From Neocallimastix lanati (nom. inval.) (Eukaryota > Neocallimastigomycota > Neocallimastigomycetes > Neocallimastigales > Neocallimastigaceae), in assembly GCA_016946835.1 (NCBI GenBank), contig JACVTC010000020.1, positions 377,001-441,000 on the forward strand: a DNA stretch of 64,000 nt, in the 5' to 3' direction. Of the stretch, positions 1 through 9,960 are shown piece by piece. The notes beneath the pieces are model-generated. The model searched no databases. It was not told where the DNA came from and saw only the letters and a list, made by a program, of their open reading frames with translations. Each line of letters starts with the position of its first letter. Position 1 is the first letter of the stretch. The position numbers and the translations under genes were made by a program.

Positions 1-769
1 TTTATACATTTAAAATAATATTAAATTTATTTAATTATTCACTTAATTATTAAATTTATTAGTTTTAGTTTTCTCTCACTTATTAAATCATAAACTAAAA
101 CACTATTCTGTATTTTATCATGTATTCTGTATTCTATCATGTATTCAGTATTGTATTAATCATGTACTTTATTATTAATGTATTGTTTTATATTTTTTAT
201 GTAAAGTTCTATAAAATAGAACTAAATAGATTAAATTTTAAATTTTATGATCGAAATAATTTTCATTATTTTATTCTTTTATTTTCGATCATTATATTAG
301 ATTAAGTAATCGGTTAATTAAGGTTTTTCCAATTACTTCTTAAAAGTAATCGGTTTTACTTAATTAACGCGATGATCGATATGGATAGAATATCGATCAA
401 AAAACTTATCTAGGTTTTTCTTCTAGTCTTTTCCTAGATAAGAGATTTGTTAAGATTAGAACCCCTTTTGATTTTAACCTTATTTTGACAAAAAAGTATA
501 AATAAGGCTCTTGAGTTCTCTTTGAGAAATCAAGAGTTATTATTATAACAATTATAATATAATAATAATAACAATAAGTTTTAACATTTAAAATTTTTAA
601 TAAATAATAAAACAAATTATTTTAATAAAACAAATTTTATAATTAAAACTTTTCCTTATCAATTTTAGTGTTTCGTCTATTATAATTCGTTATAATAAAC
701 TCGATAATTAGAAAGAACCATAGGTAAGTATGATTCTTTTCTAAACCTTTAATATTAGCAGTTAGAGCT
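1..769. other. AT-rich intergenic with three perfect short inverted repeats
   Basis: No gene is seen. Three perfect inverted repeats lie close together: 374-382 with 390-398 (GATCGATAT arms), 405-414 with 433-442 (CTTATCTAGG arms) and 508-514 with 530-536 (CTCTTGA arms). A TATAAATA sits at 497-504, just before the third hairpin. That TATA-then-hairpin order resembles the LTR promoter region further right, so this may be an older LTR, but no TG...CA boundaries or target repeat could be fixed. Confidence 0.35.
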
Positions 770-774
770 AATAT
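770..774. repeat. Target site duplication AATAT (left of solo LTR)
   Basis: AATAT at 770-774 directly precedes the TGT that ends the minus-strand solo LTR. The same AATAT follows that LTR at 1464-1468 and flanks the full element again at 8514-8518. Five-bp duplications are usual for Ty3/gypsy integrases. Confidence 0.75.
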
Positions 775-1463
775 TGTTAAAATTAAGATATAAAATAGTT
801 TTATGATTAATAACGTTACTAGGTTAATATGTTGAATTATATATCAATAATCCAACAATAATTAATTAATAATAATATAAAAATAATATAAGATAAATAG
901 TTAAGTTATTTAAACACTTAATATCTAAGAATATTTTAAATAATAATTTCTTTGAAGGATTTATGAAAATATTTATTTATTGAATTATTAGTATATAGTT
1001 ATTGTAAATACAATAACCTTACAAAGAACATAAAAGATGGATTTTTACATCTTTCTTTTATACTTTGTAAGTTACATAATAATAGTATTTAATTATAAGA
1101 TAATAATAATATAGTAAAATGAATATTAATAAAATATTAAAATAATAACAATATCGATATGTTTAAAATATTTAATATAATTAAATAAATTTAATTTGTA
1201 TAATTAATTTGAATAATTAAAAATAGTAATTAATATATATGATATAAACATATATATAAACATAATATAAATAAATACATGTGACGTCATATGTAAATAA
1301 TTGAAATTATTAATATAAATCTTATTTATTAATATTTTCAGAATTATTAGGCCTAAGATAATTCTTTAAATACTAAATAAGAATTTATATTAATTATTAA
1401 TTAAATGTATATTGAAATGTGAATAACTGAAATTGAGATTTCAATTCAGTTATAGTTTCAACA
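775..1463 (-). mobile_element. Solo LTR, Ty3/gypsy, minus strand, diverged relative of the 1469 element
   Basis: Read on the minus strand this 689-bp segment starts TGTTGAAAC and ends ACA, with AATAT on both sides. It is a diverged version of the 735-bp LTR next to it. Shared landmarks in the same order are the start (TGTTGAAACTATAACTGAATT versus TGTCGAAATTACAACTGAATT by eye), a CTTAGGCCTA block near 1352, a TATA-bearing hairpin at 1018-1076 and the identical 10-mer GTAAGGTTAT (minus strand of 1013-1022) that acts as the putative self-primer. No internal region is attached, so it is a solo LTR left by LTR-LTR recombination. Confidence 0.72.
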
Positions 1464-1468
1464 AATAT

Positions 1469-2203
1469 TGTCGAAATTACAACTGAATTAAATTTCAATT
1501 TCAATTAATTTCAATTAAAATTATTAAAAACAAAATAATTAATAAAAATTTATAATTCATTAATTATTCTTTAAATTTTATTTATTTTATAATATTATAA
1601 GTTATTTGATCATCTTAGGACCAGCTTAGGCCTACTGATTCTAATGATATCATATTAAACTTAAATATTATTAATAAATAAAATATTTATTAACATGAAT
1701 CATTTGGTCATGTCATCCTTGATTCATAAATTAATGTTTATGTATTAATTTATGTTATATTGATTTAATTAATTATTAATTATTAATTACTATATTAAAT
1801 ATTTAAATTTAATATTATATTATATATATTAGCTAATATATTAGATTAAAAAATATAATTTATTTATATTAAACATATTCTTATACTAAATATTATTATT
1901 ATCAACTTTATATTATTATTATCAATATTCTCAAACCTACAAAGTATAAAAAGAAAATTCAAATTTATCTTTTTGTCCTTTGTAAGGTTATAGTTAACCT
2001 ATTATAATATAACTATATATTTTTATTAATAAATAAAAATTTTTATCATATCAAACCAATTATTAGTTTTAATTAAGTGTTAAATTAACAAATTTAACTT
2101 TATAACTCTTTTATTTTAGTAATTTACTTATATCTATATAGTTATATTATATAGATATATCAACCTGATTCCTCGTTAAATTCAACCTGTTTACTTTTTA
2201 ACA
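1469..2203 (+). repeat. Left LTR (735 bp)
   Basis: Starts TGTCGAAATTAC and ends TTTAACA. Line-by-line comparison with 7779-8513 showed no difference. Contains the TATA box, a promoter hairpin and the putative transcript start. Confidence 0.93.
1937..1991 (+). promoter_or_regulatory. LTR promoter: TATA box in a hairpin, followed by self-primer sequence
   Basis: TATAAAAAG begins at 1945. Flanking ACCTACAAAG and CTTTGTAAGGT form a stem with one bulge, and AAAAAGA pairs with TCTTTTT inside it. The 3' arm runs into GTAAGGTTAT (1982-1991), 37 bases below the TATA start, where transcription is expected to begin. The solo LTR on the other strand keeps the same layout: its inner stem differs in sequence but still pairs, and its 10-mer is identical. 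This suggests the hairpin matters as RNA. The right LTR carries the same block. Confidence 0.6.
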
Positions 2204-2213
2204 ATAACCTTAC
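2204..2213 (+). promoter_or_regulatory. Primer-binding site complementary to the element's own 5' RNA
   Basis: ATAACCTTAC starts directly after the LTR end (ACA, 2201-2203) and is the exact reverse complement of GTAAGGTTAT at 1982-1991. A second partly overlapping match follows: CCTTACAAAAG is nearly complementary to CTTTGTAAGG. tRNA-primed elements start their site with TGG, which is absent. Self-priming is known for Tf1 of fission yeast and related sushi elements; here it is inferred from complementarity and position. Confidence 0.65.
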
Positions 2214-2237
2214 CTTACAAAAGAGAATCACCTTGAT

Positions 2238-3317
2238 ATGTCCCTTTATAATAACGTGTGGGCAAACTCCTATCCTGACTTTGCTCCTATGTCGGAAGTA
2301 AATAAGCTAAGAACAGACGCTCAGATTACTGTCTCTGAACTGGCAAAAGATGCAGAAGTTACATTCTTATCAAGAGAAGATTTTAATAAATATAATGAAG
2401 ATCTTCAAAAGAAACTTTTTACTTTAAATAGGGATAACAAGAATATCATAAAACAACTTTCTTCTATTACCAGCATTTTAAATCAGAAATTCGATTTTAT
2501 TCCTAATGTTAATGCTTCTCAAAATCAAGATGATAACGCTTCTATATCAACAAGAAGAGAGGCAGACAATGATGTAATAATGAGGAATACTATTCCCAAT
2601 ACACTTCAAGAAGTCCCAGAACCTGGATTTTTCACTGGGGATACTAAGGAAACCGATCTCTTTTGTCAGCTCTGTGAAGATACTTTTAAGACTTATCCTA
2701 ACTGTGAATCTACTATGGATGTAAAAATTAATTATGTTAAGTCACGCTTAAGAGATGGTGCTCGTAATTGGTATTATGCCAAATATAAAGATAGAAGTCC
2801 AGCAACATTAGAAGAATTGATTAAAGAATTAAGGAAAGCTTTTAATAATGTTGCCAGTAAGAAATTAGCCATGATCCAACTCGCAAAAATTTCTCACACA
2901 TTTGGGAAAATTAATGATTATATTGATGAATTTCGAACCCTTACAACATGTTTGAATTGGAATGAAGAAGCTTTAGTTTTATTCTTTTATAATGGATTGC
3001 ACCCAAGGTTCCAGGAAGAAATAGAAAAAATGGATGAATTTCCTTCTGATCTTAGTACTATTTATACTAGATGTATTCTTTACGAAAATTCCTTGAAATC
3101 TAAAGGTCAATTAAAATCTAATGGTAATAAAAATTTAAAGAAAAAGCCTTCTAATGTCCACAATAACAACAACAACAATAATAATAAATATAATAATAAT
3201 AACAATTATAATAAATATTATAATAATAATTATAATAAAGTCCATAATAATAATAACTTTAATAAAATTAATAATAACAGTAATAATAGTACAAATAATA
3301 ATAATTCAAAAAACTAA
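2238..3317 (+). CDS. gag: Gag polyprotein of Ty3/gypsy element
   Basis: The 359-residue product is the structural (capsid) protein that packages the element RNA into particles. It starts at the first ATG 34 bases after the LTR. Residues about 30-90 are helical and Lys/Asp-rich. Residues about 127-280 match the retrotransposon Gag fold, with the EPGFFTGD entry, a DGARNWYYAKY stretch and a YIDEFRTL segment. The tail from about residue 305 is Asn/Lys-rich. No CCHC zinc knuckle is visible, so RNA binding may rely on the Asn/Lys tail. The gene ends in TCA AAA AAC TAA, and the last sense codons form a slippery heptamer that feeds pol in the -1 frame. The Gag assignment is firm; the processing sites are unknown. 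Confidence 0.92.
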   Translation: MSLYNNVWANSYPDFAPMSEVNKLRTDAQITVSELAKDAEVTFLSREDFNKYNEDLQKKLFTLNRDNKNIIKQLSSITSILNQKFDFIPNVNASQNQDDNASISTRREADNDVIMRNTIPNTLQEVPEPGFFTGDTKETDLFCQLCEDTFKTYPNCESTMDVKINYVKSRLRDGARNWYYAKYKDRSPATLEELIKELRKAFNNVASKKLAMIQLAKISHTFGKINDYIDEFRTLTTCLNWNEEALVLFFYNGLHPRFQEEIEKMDEFPSDLSTIYTRCILYENSLKSKGQLKSNGNKNLKKKPSNVHNNNNNNNNKYNNNNNYNKYYNNNYNKVHNNNNFNKINNNSNNSTNNNNSKN

Positions 3318-6300
3318 ATGAAGGACTTCACTCGGAGTCCAATTCATCAAAAAATGTAAAAACAATTTATTATAACTTTCCTTCATTTGATAACATCACA
3401 ACCCAAAAACTACCTTCAACTTTTCTTTTATTCCATTGCTACATTCCAACAAGACTACCAATTAATAATAATAAATTAAAAATTAAAAATAACCAAAAAA
3501 TTACATCTGAATCTATGCTAGATTCTGGATCATTTTGTAATTTTATTACAAAAAATTTAGTTCAAAAACTAAATTTAAAAATTTATAATTTAAAAAATAA
3601 AATTTCAGTCAAAGGTATATCTGGTTCTACTACTAAGATAGATCAGTACGTTTGGCTAAAATTTCAAATAAAAATACAAAAGAATAAAAAATTTTATTTT
3701 AAAAATTACAATGAAAAATTTCTAATAACAAATTGCATACCAACTGATCTACTTTTTGGTAATCAATTCATGCGAAAATTCAAAATTCACTATAATTATG
3801 ATAAGAATATATTATATTCTTACTTAAATTATTATTTTTCAAATAAAAATAACAAAAATCCTAATAAATATTGCAAAAACAATTTATATCTACAGTCGAT
3901 GAAAAATAAAATTTTAAAAAATTATTTACTTTTTAATAAATCAATAAAAAAATTTAATTATAAAAATTTTTCAAAAAATTTAAAAAAATTTGATCAGAAG
4001 TTTAATTATAATAAAAAATTTTTTAATAAAAAACTTAATAACCTTAACCTTAATAAATTTTCAAAATTTTGTGATAAATTTAATTATAAAAATTTTTTTA
4101 ATAAAAATCATTATTTTATTAATAAATATAAATATTATTTCAAAAAACAAAATAAATATTTAAAAAACAATTTTAATTTAAACAATGACTATAATTACAA
4201 TTTTTTAATATATTCCTTCTTATCAAATAAAGAAATTAATAAAAATGACAATGAAAATCCAAATATTGAAGATATTCCGCCTCAATATCGCGATCTATTT
4301 ATTGTTTTTAGTAAAGCCGAAGCCGATAAACTTCCCCCACATCGTTTAACCGACTGCAAAATAGTGCTGGAGAAGGACGCTTCCCTTCACTATGGTCCAA
4401 TCTATCCCTTAACCGAAGAGGAAAATAAAGTTTTGAAAGAATATATAAAAGAAAACCTAAAAAAAGGATTTATTAGACCATCTGAATCACCTGCAGGTTA
4501 TCCAGTTCTATTCCAAAAGAAAAAAGATGGTACACTTCGGTTATGCGTAGACTATAGGAAGTTAAACGCTGTTACTATAAGAAACTCGTACCCCATACCT
4601 CTTATTAATGAAATTATTGAAAAGGTTAAAGGAGCAAAGTATTTTACAAAATTAGATTTACGTTCAGCCTATAATTTAATCCGTATTAAGGAAGGGGATG
4701 AATACAAGACAGCTTTCAGAACTAAATATGGTCACTATGAATACTTAGTTATGCCATTTGGTTTAAAAAACGCACCAGCTACTTTTCAATCGTTTATTAA
4801 TTCGGTACTAAGACCATATTTAGAAAAAAGTGTTATTCTTTATTTAGACGATATTTTAATCTACTCCAAAGATTTAAAAGAACATCATAAACAAGTTAGG
4901 GAGGTTTTGCAAGCATTAATTAATAATAACTTATATGCAAAATTAGAAAAATGCGAATTTGATAAAGAGAAAGTTGAATTCCTTGGATATGTATTATCAG
5001 GTCAAGGTGTCACTACCGATCCGAAGAAAATAGAATCAATTAAAGACTGGCCTCAACCAAATAACTTAAAGGACGTACAGAGGTTTTTAGGTCTTTGCAA
5101 TTATTATAGAAGATTTGTTAAAGATTTTGCAAAAATTGCAAAACCTTTACATAATTTAACCAGAAAAAATATTAAATTTAATTGGAATAACAAATGTGAA
5201 GAATCATTCTCAGAATTAAAGAAAAGATTAACCAGTTCTCCAGTTTTATTCCATCCGGATAATAATAAACCATTTATTGTTGAATGTGATGCAAGTAACT
5301 TTGCCCTTGGTGCTGTTTTATCACAAAAGGATGATAATAATAAATTACATCCAGTTGCATATTTCTCAAGAAGCTTACAAGGTGCAGAAATTAATTATAC
5401 TATTACAGACAAGGAGTTGTTAGCTATTAGAGAAGCCTTTTTGGCATGGAGACATTTATTACTTGGTGCGAAATACAAAGTAACTGTTTATACTGATCAT
5501 AGGAACTTATTATATACCCTTGGTGGTAAAATTGGTAATCAAAGGCAACATAGATGGCATATGTTCTTCCAAGAATATAATTTTGAATTAATTTATAGAC
5601 AAGGTTCCAATAATGGAAAACCTGATTCTCTTTCAAGAAGACCAGATTATATAAAAAATAATGAAGAAACTAAAACCGAAAATATTCTTGACATAAAAAA
5701 TGTAAAGGGAGTTCCATGTTTTATTGGTGTTGTTAGCGATCTTTTAGAAAGAATTATAGAAGCTACAAAAACAGATGCCACAGCTGATGATATTAGACTC
5801 TATTTTAGCCCACAGAATATTAAAAATGATATGTCCTATAAACCCTTTAGGAAAATGAATAAGTTCAAAATAAAGGATAATATTATATTATATAATAATT
5901 TAATTTATATTCCTGAAATTTTAAGATTAGAAATCTTAACTAAATATCATGAAAAGCCTTCCGCTGGTCATCTTGGAATTAAAAGAACTCTTGAATTAAT
6001 TACAAGAAACTTTTGGTGGCCCAAAATGCAAGATGATGTTATAAAATTTGTCAATTCCTGTGAATGTTGTGCAAGAAACAAAATTAATAGACATAGGAAA
6101 TATGGCTTTCTACAACCGTTGGAAACACCTGATAGACCTTGGAAATCTATAGAAGTTGACTTTTTATGTGGCCTCCCGGATTCAAAGGGATATACGGTAA
6201 TAATGGTTGTAGTGGATCGTTTCTCTAAAATGATTCACTTAATACCTTTCAAACAAATTCCTGATGCAAAACAAACTGCCAAAGCATTTATGAATAATGT

Positions 6301-7204
6301 TTATAAATTACATGGCCTTCCTTATGATATGTATACAGATAGAGGTCCTCAGTTTACAAGTGCACTTTGGAAAGAATTCATGAAATTACTTAATATTAAA
6401 TCCAAATTAGCTACAACAGATCATCATGAGACTGTTGGTCAAGTTGAGAGATGTAACTCCTTTATTGAACAGTATTTAAGAGCTTATTCAAGATCTTATT
6501 ATCACGACGATTGGATTAATTGGATCTATCTTGCAGAGTTCGCTTATAATAATTCAGTCAATGAATCTACAAAAGAAACACCTTTCTTTATTAACTATGG
6601 ATTTCATCCATCTATGGACGAATATTTCTTACTACCCCAAGTTGATACTAATAGTAAATTTATTAAAAATGTAAGTACAAGTTTTAATCATATTAAAGAT
6701 GTCTTATTAAGATCTAAAGAATTATATAAAAATTATGCGGATAAGAAAAGGATGCCACCTCCTGTAATAAAAGAAGGTGACTTGGTTTGGATTCAAGCAC
6801 CTCCTTCCTTAAATATTGAAGATTGTTCTAAACTCGCTCCTTGCAAATATGGACCTTACAAGGTAATCGATGTTTTAGAGAATAATAATTATAAAATTGA
6901 TCTTAAAAAGTCACCTTTTCCAAAACATCATCCAATCTTTCATATCTCTGAATTGGAACCTTATGTCCCAACTCCGCAAAAGTTTTTAAATAGAAGTTCG
7001 CACAATGAATCCATTAATGATATTATTGAAATTTCTGGATTTAGGACAAACTACAAGAAAAACTGCTACGAATATAGAGTTAGATACAAATATAAAAGTT
7101 CAAGTAATTGGGTGCCTTCTTATGAAGTTGAAAATAATCCAAGGAATCAAAGAATATATCAAGAATATTTAAAGAATAATAGAAAATTCACTTCTCTTTC
7201 TTAT

Positions 7205-7210
<6 letters not shown>
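3305..7210 (+). CDS. pol: Pol polyprotein: protease, reverse transcriptase, RNase H, integrase, chromodomain-like end
   Basis: Pol has no start codon of its own need: the frame is open from 3305 and is entered by -1 shift at 3308-3314. The first ATG, at 3515, lies inside the protease next to its LDSGS active site. Counting from that ATG: protease 1-100; a long Lys/Asn/Phe-rich linker 100-245; RT about 255-480 with YLDD at 443-446; RNase H with Asp592; integrase zinc finger about 812-852 (HHCC); catalytic Asp882, Asp942 and Glu978 with 35 residues between the last two (DD35E); a GPY motif near 1120; and a chromodomain-like end, about 1165-1225, with YEYRVRYKYKSSSNWVPSYE. Every catalytic residue looked for is present. 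The AT-rich linker before RT is unusually long. The product copies the element RNA and inserts the DNA. The chromodomain-like end may guide targeting. Confidence 0.92.
3308..3340 (+). promoter_or_regulatory. Programmed -1 ribosomal frameshift signal between gag and pol
   Basis: A AAA AAC (3308-3314) is in the exact X XXY YYZ register of gag and directly precedes its TAA. Eight bases later GGACTTC (3323-3329) pairs with GGAGTCC (3334-3340) around a four-base loop, giving a 7-bp stem with one T-G pair. The pol frame is -1 relative to gag, is open from 3305 and continues without a stop through the protease. Heptamer, spacer and stem match well-studied retroviral sites. Most Ty3-type fungal elements use +1 shifts or a single ORF. 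Confidence 0.85.

Positions 7211-7250
<40 letters not shown>
7209..7250 (+). repeat. Poly(A) run directly after pol stop
   Basis: About 40 A residues overlap the pol TAA and follow it. The 7251-7766 stretch after it is AT-rich with no ORF and a second A run at 7662-7686. This is the 3' untranslated region of the element. Confidence 0.8.
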
Positions 7251-7252
<2 letters not shown>

Positions 7253-7660
7253 ATTATACTTAAGCTATAAATAGTATATTAAATAATAATAATATTTCAA
7301 AATTAAATTAGTTAATTTAAAATTTTACATTTCAAAATTTCAAAAATTTTTAAAAAATCGAAATTTAATAATACTTTATTTATTTTTACATTATTATATT
7401 CATTAAATTATAAATTTTCACTATATTTAAAAATTTTCAATTTAATGCATAAAATTAAGATGAAATTTCAATTTCAATTTCAAAATTTCAATTTTACATT
7501 TTTTCAACGAAATTTTTAATAAAATTCACACCATTATATTTCTCGATATTTAATTTTATAACAAAATTTTAATTTCAGTAAATTTTGACAATTTCGAAAT
7601 TTCCATGAAATGGCCACTTGTAATGTGTTCTTTAAAGGACTCATGTGACCTTTTTACTTC

Positions 7661-7691
<31 letters not shown>

Positions 7692-7766
7692 TTAAAATAT
7701 ACAATTTTATAAATATAATAATTTCTTTATGTAACGTTACACAAAATCGTATGGAATCCGATTTTT

Positions 7767-7777
7767 GTGGAAGGGCG
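7767..7777 (+). promoter_or_regulatory. Polypurine tract before right LTR
   Basis: GTGGAAGGGCG is a purine-rich run in otherwise A/T sequence, one base before the right LTR start (TG at 7779). This is the place where plus-strand priming occurs in LTR elements. Confidence 0.7.
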
Positions 7778-7778
7778 T

Positions 7779-8513
7779 TGTCGAAATTACAACTGAATTA
7801 AATTTCAATTTCAATTAATTTCAATTAAAATTATTAAAAACAAAATAATTAATAAAAATTTATAATTCATTAATTATTCTTTAAATTTTATTTATTTTAT
7901 AATATTATAAGTTATTTGATCATCTTAGGACCAGCTTAGGCCTACTGATTCTAATGATATCATATTAAACTTAAATATTATTAATAAATAAAATATTTAT
8001 TAACATGAATCATTTGGTCATGTCATCCTTGATTCATAAATTAATGTTTATGTATTAATTTATGTTATATTGATTTAATTAATTATTAATTATTAATTAC
8101 TATATTAAATATTTAAATTTAATATTATATTATATATATTAGCTAATATATTAGATTAAAAAATATAATTTATTTATATTAAACATATTCTTATACTAAA
8201 TATTATTATTATCAACTTTATATTATTATTATCAATATTCTCAAACCTACAAAGTATAAAAAGAAAATTCAAATTTATCTTTTTGTCCTTTGTAAGGTTA
8301 TAGTTAACCTATTATAATATAACTATATATTTTTATTAATAAATAAAAATTTTTATCATATCAAACCAATTATTAGTTTTAATTAAGTGTTAAATTAACA
8401 AATTTAACTTTATAACTCTTTTATTTTAGTAATTTACTTATATCTATATAGTTATATTATATAGATATATCAACCTGATTCCTCGTTAAATTCAACCTGT
8501 TTACTTTTTAACA
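7779..8513 (+). repeat. Right LTR (735 bp)
   Basis: Same length and, by eye, same sequence as 1469-2203. Followed by AATAT at 8514-8518. Confidence 0.93.
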
Positions 8514-8578
8514 AATATTAATGATTAATAATTTAATTATAATTTTTTAATTAAATTATTACAAAAAAAATTTGAGCT

Positions 8579-8650
8579 GGGGATATAACTCAGTGGTAGA
8601 GTGCTTGCTTTGCATGCAAGAAGCCTCGGGTTCGATCCCCGATATCTCCA
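8579..8650 (+). tRNA. tRNA-Ala (anticodon TGC)
   Basis: The 72-base sequence folds as a full cloverleaf. Acceptor GGGGATA pairs with TATCTCC and includes G3:U70, the alanine identity pair. The anticodon arm is CTTGC-TTTGCAT-GCAAG with anticodon TGC. The T arm is TCGGG-TTCGATC-CCCGA. The discriminator is A, there is no intron, and CCA is not encoded beyond that base. A run of five T (8655-8659) is a Pol III terminator. Two retroelement insertions end 61 bp upstream, which suggests the gene is an integration beacon. Confidence 0.97.
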
Positions 8651-8821
8651 GTAATTTTTAAAAAAAATTTTTTTTATATCGAACTAGGTTTTATCCTGTT
8701 TGTCAGCGTACATTAAGCTTTTGGTTCAATACCGTCCATGATCACTTTCCAGGTTTTACTGAGAAGATATTTTCATGGAATAATTATAGGTAAAGTATTG
8801 AAAGAATAATTAAGGAACATA

Positions 8822-9960
8822 AATTGAACAACATTAAAGTTTTGAGCATTTTAATAAAATTAGTAGATACAAAAGTTAGAAATAAAAAGGAAAAGAAAAA
8901 TTCAGAATACTATATATTAGAGGTACTTAAGAACAAATATCATGAAGAAGAATTCAATAATAATGCCAAAACTCTTCAGAAGATTAGAAAATATGAGGGC
9001 CAAAAGTGATAAAGAAACCTTGGAATATATTGAAGAATTATTAGAAATCACTCAAAAGCTAGGAAAACTATATAGTAAGCTTAGTAACAGGGAAAAATTA
9101 AACTACTTATTTAAAAGACTACCAGAGAAATGATTAAACTTCTTGGAAATAAAATACAGTATCTCGGAAAATGCCGATAAGAAACAATAAGGTATGAAAA
9201 AACAGAATAGAAATCGTAGAATCTTTATCCCAAAAAAAAAAAAGGAAAAAGAAAAAAAGAAAAAGAAATACTATATGTCTCTAAAGAAAAAAATATGAAC
9301 AAAAATAAGGACGAAAGCATTAATTTCGAAAGTTATAGTCAAGATGATTTATTTATTAGAGATATAATAATAAAAGAGGAATCGATAGTGAAGAACATTT
9401 TGTTTACAACTGCCCCTATAATCCCAAAAATCCTCGTAACGACATAAAGCACATAGCCGAACAATTCAGAAAATTAAATATTTCAATAGATGAAATAAAT
9501 AACATTGTATTATATTACAATAATGATTAAGATAATGAAAGTAATATAGTTGAAATAAAAGAAATAAATTTAGTTGAACCTGAAAATAATATTAAGGAAA
9601 TAAACAATACTTCAGATGATAATCATGATAATCAATACTTAGAATTTGAGACAGTAAACAATACTAGACAAATCAATTATGATATAAATCATTGTAATAA
9701 AAGTAGTGAAAATAACAAATTTAAAAGCAATAACACACTGAATAAAACAGAAAGCACGAATATTTTTAAAAAAGAAAACAATATTAATTATGATTTAAAT
9801 AATTATTTTATTAATAATATTTATGATAGTAATAAATATAATAATAATAACTATAAGGATTTAGGTATGAATAATAATACACACAATAACGAGATGACAA
9901 GTATGGAAAATAATAATGTTTCAAATAGTTACCAAAATGATGAAAAGGAAAATTTGTTAT
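8822..9960 (+). pseudogene. Degraded copia-like Gag fragment
   Basis: Pieces in different frames read like a UBN2/copia-type Gag: a ILIKLVDTKV...LEVLKNKYHEE stretch (8824-8960), KSDKETLEYIEELLEITQKL (from 9001) and SNREKLNYLF (near 9085-9115). Next come EHFVYNCPYNPKNPRND at about 9397-9447, which keeps the H-x4-C half of a CCHC zinc knuckle, and an Asn-rich open tail to about 9960. Frameshifts and stops interrupt it and no pol follows, so it is dead. A short related fragment lies at 34690-35180. Confidence 0.6.

Larger units (their letters stand above)
1469..8513 (+). mobile_element. Complete Ty3/gypsy LTR retrotransposon, self-priming type, with chromodomain-like tail
   Basis: The element is 7045 bp with TG...CA LTRs at 1469-2203 and 7779-8513. 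It is flanked by AATAT at 1464-1468 and 8514-8518. Inside are gag (2238-3317) and pol (protease, RT, RNase H, integrase, GPY motif, chromodomain-like end), the gene order of Ty3/gypsy elements. A polypurine stretch precedes the right LTR. No TGG primer site follows the left LTR; the first ten bases after it are complementary to a sequence just downstream of the LTR TATA box, as in Tf1/sushi-type self-priming. Both ORFs are open and the LTRs look identical, so the copy is young and possibly active. It lies 61 bp upstream of a tRNA-Ala gene. Confidence 0.93.

Noticed and set aside
406-615. 69-codon minus-strand frame
   Set aside because: Low-complexity Tyr/Ile translation across hairpins and AT repeats; no start context and no family resemblance.
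2204-2222. tRNA-primed primer-binding site
   Set aside because: No TGG start and no visible match to a tRNA 3' end; self-complementarity explains the position better.
5427-5636. Minus-strand frame inside pol
   Set aside because: Shadow of the RNase H region.
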